From Paratractidigestivibacter sp963605405 (GTDB lineage: Bacteria > Actinomycetota > Coriobacteriia > Coriobacteriales > Atopobiaceae), in assembly GCA_963605405.1 (NCBI GenBank), contig CAVCUP010000006.1, positions 1 to 64,000 on the forward strand: a stretch of DNA of 64,000 bases, read 5' to 3'. Under the pieces are notes generated by a model. It saw only the letters and a program-made list of their open reading frames with translations, was not told where the DNA came from and did not search any database. Position 1 is the first letter of the stretch, and every line of letters begins with the position of its first letter. The position numbers and the translations under genes were made by a program. Positions 7,730 to 14,618 of this stretch are shown piece by piece.

Positions 7730-8096
7730 CGGGGGCACCCCGCGCGGATAGAGCGGCGGCTCCCGTCTCCGCGTGAGGGTGGGCCATGAAACACGGGCGA
7801 GCCGCCTGTTCCCGCGCCATGCAAGCAGCGTCCGGCCTCCCTCGCGGGGTGCGTGTTCACGGGCGAATGGAACCCGATGGCCGCGCCTTCCTTCCTCTCC
7901 GCGCTCTGCTTTCGGCTCGAGGGCCTACTAGGTCTGGCAATAAGGGAATCCGGGGCGGGGGCGAACCCAGTCGTTCGTGGCCGAGTTGTTGTTGGCATTG
8001 CCGTTGTTGTTGACATAGCACACGTTGGACGAAGAGCCGCCCACGACCGAACGAAGCCACCAATTGTACCGATATGCAAGGCGTGACCGCCGTCCA
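7730..8096 (-). ncRNA. DGR template RNA region (TR plus spacer to RT)
   Basis: This 367-bp gap between avd and the RT gene has no plausible protein gene but contains the template repeat (7945-8073) followed by a spacer of about 215 bp. In characterised DGRs the TR RNA with its 3' spacer is bound by RT-Avd and primes cDNA synthesis, so this stretch is expected to be transcribed and structured. The ends of the RNA are not determined. Confidence 0.75.
7945..8073 (-). repeat. TR: DGR template repeat (TR)
   Basis: These 129 bp align without gaps to 8699-8827. All 16 mismatches fall on T of the plus strand, which is A in the template sense. Read as protein, TR is packed with Asn (AAC/AAT) codons (for example VNNNGNANNNSATND), the codon type that gives most amino-acid variety under adenine mutagenesis. 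The stretch ends in a GC-rich run (plus-strand CCGGGGCGGGGGCG), like the initiation-of-mutagenic-homing region. Confidence 0.93.
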
Positions 8097-8606
8097 TTAT
8101 AACCAACTTCCCGGATCGTCCTGCCCCTGCGCAGCCCTCTCATCGAGCAGGCGGGTCAGCTCGTCCCTGGCCGCGTCGATGCGCTCGTCGATCGTCCTGC
8201 GACCGAGCACGCGCACGTTCTTCCGCGCGCTCTTCAGCAACTTGATCTCCTCCTCGACCATGTTCACCAACGCCTCGAAGCGGTTCGCGTTTACAGGCAG
8301 GCCCATGTCCAGCAGGTTCTGCATGTCGAGCATCAGCTGCTCGCAGTCTGCTGCGGCCAGCGTCAGGAACTCCCTGCGCTTCAGGGCGTTGTATGAGGTG
8401 TTCGGATAGAAGGAGTCGGCGCGGTTGATGTTGCAGACGACGCTGCGCGCGGTCGCCACGGTCGGCACGGCGTTCAGCAGCCGGTAGGACTTCGGCACCA
8501 CTGACGAGGACGCCATCAGCTTGTTGACCTCGGTGCGGATGGAGAGGGCCAAGGTGTAGAACCGGTACTCGGACACGGACCGGTACCTCTGGTAAACGCC
8601 GCTCAT
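8097..8606 (-). CDS. avd: Avd-like accessory protein of the DGR
   Basis: This 169-residue, largely helical protein (MSGVYQRYRSVSEYRFYTLA...) has a length and position matching accessory variability determinants: four-helix, barrel-forming, basic proteins that bind the RT and the TR RNA. The C-terminal half has a long helix rich in Lys/Arg/Glu (MVEEEIKLLKSARKNVRVLG). It lies between the variable repeat and the template repeat. The assignment rests on context, size and helical pattern rather than a catalytic motif. Confidence 0.8.
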   Translation of the reverse strand: MSGVYQRYRSVSEYRFYTLALSIRTEVNKLMASSSVVPKSYRLLNAVPTVATARSVVCNINRADSFYPNTSYNALKRREFLTLAAADCEQLMLDMQNLLDMGLPVNANRFEALVNMVEEEIKLLKSARKNVRVLGRRTIDERIDAARDELTRLLDERAAQGQDDPGSWL

Positions 8607-8629
8607 GCGGCCTCCTTCGCTGGGACAGC

Positions 8630-8657
8630 GGAGCGCCCGCGCAGAGGCGGGCGCTCC
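8630..8657 (-). promoter_or_regulatory. GC-rich hairpin just downstream of the variable repeat
   Basis: A perfect 11-bp stem (8630-8640 with 8647-8657) with a 6-nt loop lies about 40 bp past the variable repeat. Characterised DGRs need a hairpin or cruciform close behind VR for efficient target recognition; this one is placed similarly, although the stem is longer and the spacing larger than in the Bordetella phage element. It could also be a terminator for the tail gene. Confidence 0.55.
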
Positions 8658-8687
8658 CTTCGGTTGGGGTGTTCAGTATCTCGGCTT

Positions 8688-9602
8688 TTAGCCGAAGAGG
8701 AAGCCGGGGCGGGGGCGAACCCAGTCGCGCGCGGCCGAGGTGGTGGCGGCAGAGCCGTAGAGGTTGACATAGCACACGCTGGACGAAGAGCCGCCCACGA
8801 CCGAACGAAGCCACCAAGCGTACCGATTGCCGTTGAGGCGGTGCGAGGTGTCGCGGAAGAGCGCGAGCTGGCAGTCGAATCCCACGCTGTAGCCTTTGGT
8901 GCCCCATACAGGGCAACCGTAGACCTCCATCTCGGAGAGGGACCAGATCTTGCCGACATCGGCCCAGCTCCACGAGTTGGAATCCGTGAGCGCGCCGCTG
9001 GCGCTGTAGCGCTCCTCCAACAGGACGCGCTGCGTCAGCAGGTACTGCGCGAGGGCCTCGGGCAGACAGCTCTCGAACGCCGTCTCCCAGCCCTTGAGCT
9101 GCGAACAGAGATACGGATGCTTCTCATCGGCGGTGCCCTGGTTCGTGGCGGTCGCGTTCCATGGCAGATAGGATTTGTTCGCCACGCCCTCGTAGGTCGA
9201 GGCGACGGTCACGGGCTTGGAGCACACGAAGACGATATGGCGCCCCTTGGACGTGTCGCCGCACTGATAGTAAGGGTCGAAGTCGGCGATGATGAAGCGC
9301 TCGGACTGGTCGGAGGTGATCGCGGACGCGCTCACGAGGGGCACGTCCAGGTAGTCGCCGACGTGCAGGCCTGCGTAGTTGCCCGCCGCGACGCGCTTGT
9401 GCAGGGCGTCGTAGACCGAGCCGGAGCCGATCTCGCCGGCGAGCAGGGCCGCGATGCTCTGCCCGGGGTACTTGCCGATGAGGGTCTGGCGGTTGTGCTC
9501 GGCGTTGGCGAGCGCCGTCTCGGCGTTGGCTCGCGCCGTCCCGTCGATGACCGGGTAGTCCTGCCCGTCGACGTTGAAGCGCTCAGCGTTGACTGTTGCC
9601 AT
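8688..9602 (-). CDS. DGR target: tail tip/receptor-binding protein with variable C-type-lectin fold
   Basis: This 304-residue protein carries the variable repeat at residues about 259-302, the extreme C-terminus. The N-terminal 50 residues include a short helical section (DGTARANAETALANAEHNRQT) that could join the baseplate. The C-terminal part, with MEVYGCPVWG, YAWWLRSVVGG and DWVRPRPGF, matches the DUF6273/formylglycine-enzyme-like lectin fold used by DGR targets. The variable residues would line the ligand face. It lies immediately after the BppU-like baseplate gene, so it most likely binds host surface receptors. Confidence 0.9.
   Translation of the reverse strand: MATVNAERFNVDGQDYPVIDGTARANAETALANAEHNRQTLIGKYPGQSIAALLAGEIGSGSVYDALHKRVAAGNYAGLHVGDYLDVPLVSASAITSDQSERFIIADFDPYYQCGDTSKGRHIVFVCSKPVTVASTYEGVANKSYLPWNATATNQGTADEKHPYLCSQLKGWETAFESCLPEALAQYLLTQRVLLEERYSASGALTDSNSWSWADVGKIWSLSEMEVYGCPVWGTKGYSVGFDCQLALFRDTSHRLNGNRYAWWLRSVVGGSSSSVCYVNLYGSAATTSAARDWVRPRPGFLFG
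8699..8827 (-). repeat. VR: DGR variable repeat (VR)
   Basis: The 129-bp variable copy of the template repeat lies inside the tail protein gene. Relative to TR it changes ten residues: Asn to Ala, Ser, Leu, Tyr, Ser, Ala, Thr, Thr and Arg, and one Thr to Ala; one further change (plus-strand 8703) is silent. No substitution is at a non-adenine template base. Confidence 0.93.
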
Positions 9603-9614
9603 TGTCTTGCCTTT

Positions 9615-10499
9615 CTATGCGAGGTTGATGGTCGTGCCCGTGGCCGAGCACGTGCTTCCGAGGGTCACGGTACCGCCCGAGTAAGATGCCTTCGAGGCCG
9701 GGGCGTAGACGGTGCCGCCCATGAAGACGAACCTGGATGTCGCGTCGGCCAGCATCGAGGCCAGCTGGGCATTCTGCCCCCGCAGCTCCGCCACCTCCTC
9801 GCTCGCCGATGCGTCGGCCGCGGCCGCGTTGGCGATCTCCCAGGCGACGTTCGCCGCCGTGTCGGCCTTGGTCGCCGCGTCGTTGGCTGCTGCCGCCGCC
9901 CGCTCGGACGCCTGCTGATCGGCGACGTGCTCGTCGTGGCGCTCCTGCTCGGCCTTGACGCGAGCGGACTCGTTCGCCGCGCGGGTAGTCTCTGCGGAGA
10001 CCCGCTCCTTCTCGTTCGCCGCGCGGGTAGTCTCTGCGGAGACCCGCGCTTTCTCTGCGGCTTCCGCAGCCGTCTCGTACGCGCTCCACTTCTTGTAGAG
10101 CGCGTCGAGTTCGTCGCTGTAGCTCTTAGAGGGGTCGGTGGTGCCGTCCACGTTGCCCAGGATGACCAGCTCGATGTTCTCGGTGGTCTCGCTGTAGCCG
10201 TTGGAGCTGCAGAACTCGAAGTACGCCAGCCGGCAGCGCCCAGACCCGTTTAGCGCCTCGCTCGGCAGGGTCGCGGTGACGCTCGCCGAGCCGACCGTGG
10301 CCGACACGCGCGCCCAGGTGCCGTCGGCGTGCAGGATGCACAGCCTCGCGCTCTGGTACGCCGGCGTGTATTCCGCGCCGCCGTCGGTAAGGGTCGCGGT
10401 CACCTTCTGGGTCTGGGACTCGCCGCGGCGCATGGTCAGGCGCGGCGGGATTCGCCCGGGGCGCTTGCGCATGTCGAGCGCGACGGTGTGGTTAATCAT
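9615..10499 (-). CDS. BppU-like upper baseplate protein
   Basis: This 294-residue protein starts at ATG 10499, preceded by GGGGGC. The first 120 residues form a beta-rich domain (ALDMRKRPGRIPPRL then RGESQTQKVTATLTDGG) like the N-terminal BppU domain that fixes receptor-binding proteins to the siphovirus baseplate. Residues about 135-240 are an Ala/Glu-rich coiled coil with an internal duplication (RVSAETTRAANE twice). The end is Gly/Thr-rich. It connects the tail spike with the variable protein encoded next. Confidence 0.8.
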   Translation of the reverse strand: MINHTVALDMRKRPGRIPPRLTMRRGESQTQKVTATLTDGGAEYTPAYQSARLCILHADGTWARVSATVGSASVTATLPSEALNGSGRCRLAYFEFCSSNGYSETTENIELVILGNVDGTTDPSKSYSDELDALYKKWSAYETAAEAAEKARVSAETTRAANEKERVSAETTRAANESARVKAEQERHDEHVADQQASERAAAAANDAATKADTAANVAWEIANAAAADASASEEVAELRGQNAQLASMLADATSRFVFMGGTVYAPASKASYSGGTVTLGSTCSATGTTINLA

Positions 10500-10896
10500 C
10501 GCTGCCCCCGTTCCCAAGCGCCTTCAGCGCCGCAAGGGCCTCCCTGAAAGTTTCCAACGGGTCTGCCTGCGCCGCCGTCTCCTCGCCGGTTTCCTCGGCG
10601 GTCGCGACCGCGCTCTCGGGGTCGACGATGGCCGCCAGGGCGTCGAACACGGCAACCGTGGCGGCAGTGCGGTCGTCGACGTAGGTCGGCTGCACGAACA
10701 CGAAGTCTTGGCCCTGCGGCGCCGGCTCCGACACCTCGGACGCTTTGACGATTTCTCGCGTCCCGTCGCTCATGACGGCGATGAACACGATGCCGTTGCT
10801 CTCGGCTTCGGCCAGGGCCTCGGGGTCGTAGCAGGTCAGCTGCCCCTCGACGTTGCCCACGGGGTCGTGCGCCATGTAGTCGATGATGTATGCCAT
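10492..10896 (-). CDS. Tail-associated hypothetical protein
   Basis: This 134-residue acidic protein (MAYIIDYMAHDPVGNVEGQL...) has a central FVFVQPTYVDD segment and an Ala/Glu-rich C-terminus. It overlaps the start of the BppU-like gene by 8 nt and follows the tail spike gene. Position suggests a baseplate component or chaperone. No family is recognised. Confidence 0.65.
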   Translation of the reverse strand: MAYIIDYMAHDPVGNVEGQLTCYDPEALAEAESNGIVFIAVMSDGTREIVKASEVSEPAPQGQDFVFVQPTYVDDRTAATVAVFDALAAIVDPESAVATAEETGEETAAQADPLETFREALAALKALGNGGSDD

Positions 10897-10909
10897 CCGT
10901 TTTTCCTTC

Positions 10910-13897
10910 CTATCCCGTTCCGACCGTCGAGTACGACGTGAAAAGCCCGTTGATCGTGTTTATGACGAAGGTCCCGTAGTGCCACCCGACTGTTCCGTTG
11001 CCATTGTCGTGCACCTCTGAGACCAAAGGCTGCGATACGGAACCGGTGCGCCCATAGGTCGCGGTCGTGGACGTGTTCGACGTGGCCGCTGTCGACACGC
11101 GCGGCGCAGAGATGCGCACGCTTCCCTGGGCCTGCATCTGGATGCCGTAGTAGACGTTGCCGGTGTCCACGTCGCGCATGGACGCCGTGTAGTCGATGTA
11201 GCCGACCTTCGTCGGGGTTGTGCCCGTGGTTGTGCGGTAGCCGGCGAGTTCGCCCGCCGACGTGAGCATGGTGTACCAGCTCGTGTAGCCGCACTTGAAC
11301 GTCCCGGTCGCCGTGATGTTGTTGGCGGTCATGTAGTTCGTCTTGAGCGTGCCCGTGGTGAGGTTCCAGGTGTTTCGGCCGAGTTTGTCCGCTATGGTTC
11401 CCGTCGCCATGTACGTCGCGTTCACGTACAGAAGCCCGTTGCTCATGTAGATGCCCTGGGTCTTGCCGCCGTTGGTGAGCCTGTCGAATATCTCCTTCTG
11501 ATTCATCTGCTCGTCGTAGTCGGACAGGATGCCGTCGGCGTAGTCGGCCGCGTCCTTCTGCTCGACGGCGTGCCGAGCCGACTCCGCCGCCGCGAGGTAG
11601 TCCTTGACCGCCGAGGCGTGCGAGCCGTAGGCGGATTCGTACTCGTACATGGCCTTCTTGAGGGCTTCTGCGGTGTCGCACTTCACCACATTTGAGATGG
11701 CGCTTTTCAGGTTCCCGTAGGTGCCCCCCTCGTCGTCGCTCCCGAACGCCGCGATGTACTTGGGTTTGAGCGTGCCGTCCTTGAACTCGGTCGAGAGCGA
11801 CGAGTTGCCGTAAAGCGATTCGCACTCGCGCTTCACCTCGGCCTGTTCCTTCTCCATGGCCTGAAGAACCTTTTCGACCGCAGCTTTCTCGGCTTCGGTC
11901 ACGATGCCGTCCTCCGCAAGCGAGGCGACCGTGCCGTTGAGGTCGGTCAGGTCTTGGTTGAGTGCCGACGCGGATCTGTTCGTCTCGTTAAGGCCGTCCA
12001 TGAGCACAGGGCTGGTGTAGGTGAACGAGTCGTCCGACCACCCTAGGCGCTGGCGAGTCCAATAGAAGCACCCGTCCTTCCATGCGGGAAGGGCCGACGT
12101 CCAGCTTCCTCCCGACTGCGTGGTGTTCGATGTCGACAAGTAGTACTGCGCCGTGGTCGATCTGATGGTGCCCGTTGCGCCGCTTTTCGGAACATATAGA
12201 GTGGGATCGCTGTACGTCACCGAGCCGTCGGCGTGCGTGTACACGATGCGCTGGAGAACAGCCGATTTTTTATGTTCCCAAAGGCCATCGGGCGATTCAC
12301 ACCACGTCGCCCCAGATGCGGGGGTCTTGCCGTCGGACGACCAGGTGTACTGCGGGACCGCCGATGTTATCGCGTCGGCTTCGCCGGCATAGCCGACCAT
12401 GCGCACGGCGCCGGTGGCCATGTTCCAGTAGCTGTTGCCCGTGGCGTCCTGGATGGTGCCCGCCTTGATGAGGTCGGCGTTCATGATGCCGGTGGTGATC
12501 TCGTCGGCGGTGAAGCCCTTGCCCGTGCCGAACGTGCGCCAATCCCACGAGCCGTCGGCTTTCGTGCCTGCGGCAATGCGGAAACCCTGCGAGCATATCT
12601 GTATCGCGGAGCCGCCAGTTTTGGTCGGCCTGCCGGTCTCGTCGAGGGGAACGCTGCTCCACACGGTGCCCTGCTCGAAGCTCGTGAAGCAGTAGCTCAT
12701 TCCCTGCGAGTTGAACTGCTCGTTCAGGCCGTTGATGACCTGCTGCAGGTAGGCGGCCGGGGTGCTCGCGGCCACGTCCCAGCTCGAGGAGCGGCGCGAC
12801 AGGCTGCTCACGGCCTGCTGCTGCGCGGCCCACATGTCGGCCATGGTCTCGGTCACGTTGCCGAGCGTGACGGTCATGGAGCCGCCCAGCTCGTCGGTCA
12901 CCAGCTTGGTCACGCGCCCGGAGCATCGCAGCTCCGGCGAGTACTCGCCGTCCACGATCTGCACGTCGTCGCCGACGCCCACGCCCTCCCAGTCGCGCCC
13001 GAACTGCACGAGGTCGACCACGTCGGCCTCGTAGGTCACGCCAGGCTCGCTGTGGGAGTCGAGGTATTCGCGGGTCTCGTTGAGCAGGGTCGCTGCGTCT
13101 TCGCAACCGGAGTCCTCGAACTGCCCGAAGACGTGTGAGAAGCCGCCCTTGCCGTCGGGCCTGCCGTATTTCTTGCGGGCTTCGAGGTCTTCCACATAGT
13201 TCTGCCCGCCGTTGACCTCGCCGAAGGTGAGCTTGCGCCCATAGCCGCCCGAGTCCGTCTCCACGCCTTTGCCGTAGCCGTAGCAGGCGGTGATCGCGCC
13301 GTAGTGCTCCGTTCGCCCGACCTGCTTCAGGTCTTTGGTGTAGGTGAAGCGGCGGTGACCCGACTTTTCCCCGCGATGCGAGCGGATGCCGATTTTGCGG
13401 GACGACACGAAGCCGCCCGAAACGGCGATTTCCGTTTCCAGCTCGCCGCCGCACTCTAAGATTGACTGCACCGCTTCTCGCGCGCTCACATGGTAGAACG
13501 TCAGCCCGCTTTCCACCTTCCCCGGCTGGTCAACCGTTCCCGCTTCCCAGCGCGTCGGTTCAAGGGCCACGTTCAAGGCCTGAAGGTAGCCGTAGCCGTA
13601 CGGCCGCTTGTCCTCGATGTAGTCGCCGTACAGCTCACAGATCGAGTTCAGGGCGGTATCCGTGTACAAGGTTTCGCCGTTGGCGTGCAGGCCCTGCGGG
13701 TCTTGGCAGATGTGCTCATGCGCCCTGCCGAGGCGGTCGGCCCACACCAGGCGGTAGCCCTGCTTGAGCGGGAACGTGGTGGTGATAGCCACGGAGTCCT
13801 CGCCGTTCAGCTCGTCGGTGTGCGCGAACGCCAGCAGCTCCCCGGGGCCGATGGTGGCCACGTAGGCGTCCTGCCACGTGTAGACGTCGATTCTCAA
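10910..13897 (-). CDS. Tail spike/minor structural protein with endopeptidase-tail N-terminus
   Basis: This 995-residue protein is the large tail-tip protein (Tal-like) below Dit. The N-terminal 380 residues (MRIDVYTWQDAYVATIG..., QGLHANGETLYTDTAL, ...VGVGDDVQIVD) match the prophage endopeptidase-tail type of siphovirus minor structural proteins, which build the baseplate hub and often carry wall-degrading activity. A middle section (about 380-640) has beta-rich Trp/Tyr repeats such as FYWTRQRLGW, followed by a helical section (about 640-790) and a beta-rich Thr/Gly-rich end. No catalytic triad can be assigned by eye. Confidence 0.85.
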   Translation of the reverse strand: MRIDVYTWQDAYVATIGPGELLAFAHTDELNGEDSVAITTTFPLKQGYRLVWADRLGRAHEHICQDPQGLHANGETLYTDTALNSICELYGDYIEDKRPYGYGYLQALNVALEPTRWEAGTVDQPGKVESGLTFYHVSAREAVQSILECGGELETEIAVSGGFVSSRKIGIRSHRGEKSGHRRFTYTKDLKQVGRTEHYGAITACYGYGKGVETDSGGYGRKLTFGEVNGGQNYVEDLEARKKYGRPDGKGGFSHVFGQFEDSGCEDAATLLNETREYLDSHSEPGVTYEADVVDLVQFGRDWEGVGVGDDVQIVDGEYSPELRCSGRVTKLVTDELGGSMTVTLGNVTETMADMWAAQQQAVSSLSRRSSSWDVAASTPAAYLQQVINGLNEQFNSQGMSYCFTSFEQGTVWSSVPLDETGRPTKTGGSAIQICSQGFRIAAGTKADGSWDWRTFGTGKGFTADEITTGIMNADLIKAGTIQDATGNSYWNMATGAVRMVGYAGEADAITSAVPQYTWSSDGKTPASGATWCESPDGLWEHKKSAVLQRIVYTHADGSVTYSDPTLYVPKSGATGTIRSTTAQYYLSTSNTTQSGGSWTSALPAWKDGCFYWTRQRLGWSDDSFTYTSPVLMDGLNETNRSASALNQDLTDLNGTVASLAEDGIVTEAEKAAVEKVLQAMEKEQAEVKRECESLYGNSSLSTEFKDGTLKPKYIAAFGSDDEGGTYGNLKSAISNVVKCDTAEALKKAMYEYESAYGSHASAVKDYLAAAESARHAVEQKDAADYADGILSDYDEQMNQKEIFDRLTNGGKTQGIYMSNGLLYVNATYMATGTIADKLGRNTWNLTTGTLKTNYMTANNITATGTFKCGYTSWYTMLTSAGELAGYRTTTGTTPTKVGYIDYTASMRDVDTGNVYYGIQMQAQGSVRISAPRVSTAATSNTSTTATYGRTGSVSQPLVSEVHDNGNGTVGWHYGTFVINTINGLFTSYSTVGTG

Positions 13898-13898
13898 G

Positions 13899-14618
13899 CT
13901 ACAGCCACCTCTCTTCCCATTCGATGGTCGCGGTTCCTCCGCTCGTCATTAATCGCTGCTCGCCCTCGATCGCGAAGAAGTCGCTAGAGAGCGTTACGGG
14001 CCAGTCGGCGCCGTTGACGGTGCAGCGCTCGCTCGCCATGTCCAGCACGACCGCCTGCGAACCGTTGAACGAGGCCTCAACGCGCACGAACTCGCCGGTG
14101 CTGACGTTCGTCAGCGTCCAGTAAGACCCCGCCGGCGGCTTGCACGTGACCATGGGGCGGGCCTTGTAGGTGCCGCCCGCGTCGATGCGCACTCCCGCCG
14201 TCCCCACGCTCGCCGTGTGACCGGCCCCATAGGCCACGGGGTCGGAGACCAGGAACACGAGGGTGACCGTGGGGTTGCGGGACAGCCCGTCGAGGGACGA
14301 GCCGCCCTTGTAGCGTGCCTTGCGGCGCAGGCCGTCGCCTGGGAGCGTGAGCCATTGCTCTCCCGCCGCGAGGGCGGCGGAGAGCGCTCGGCGCGTCTCC
14401 TCGGTGCCCGTCTCGTCGGTTGCCAGGACGACGCAGGACACGGACAGCTCGTAGGCGTCGAGCATGCCGCCCGACACATGCGAGCCGTCCATGCCCGGGA
14501 CGGTCGTCTGGGTGTACCTGCGCGATGGGGCCACCAGACGCGTGACGTCGGTGACGAGCAGCAGTCCCGACAGGTCCGTTCCGCCGAAGCTGAACTCCTG
14601 GTTTGCCTCTCCGGTCAT
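13899..14618 (-). CDS. Distal tail protein (Dit)
   Basis: This 239-residue protein lies between tape measure and tail spike, the fixed place of Dit. It begins FSFGGTDLSGLLLVTDVTR with GMDGSHVSGG soon after, the typical N-terminal belt domain, followed by a Cys/Gly beta-rich C-terminal part (VTCKPPAGSYWTL). Dit forms the hexameric ring joining the tail tube to the baseplate. Its ATG shares a base with the tape measure stop (TGATG). Confidence 0.85.
   Translation of the reverse strand: MTGEANQEFSFGGTDLSGLLLVTDVTRLVAPSRRYTQTTVPGMDGSHVSGGMLDAYELSVSCVVLATDETGTEETRRALSAALAAGEQWLTLPGDGLRRKARYKGGSSLDGLSRNPTVTLVFLVSDPVAYGAGHTASVGTAGVRIDAGGTYKARPMVTCKPPAGSYWTLTNVSTGEFVRVEASFNGSQAVVLDMASERCTVNGADWPVTLSSDFFAIEGEQRLMTSGGTATIEWEERWL

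Noticed and set aside
7928..8143. Short minus-strand reading frame over the template repeat (Asn-rich peptide)
   Set aside because: It is the template repeat read as protein; the Asn runs are the mutagenesis template, and no DGR needs it translated.
8664..10253. Long plus-strand open frame (529 codons) over the DGR target and baseplate genes
   Set aside because: It is antisense to genes with clear motifs and variable-repeat behaviour; its composition (Val/Gly/Arg/His-rich) is that of a high-GC shadow frame.
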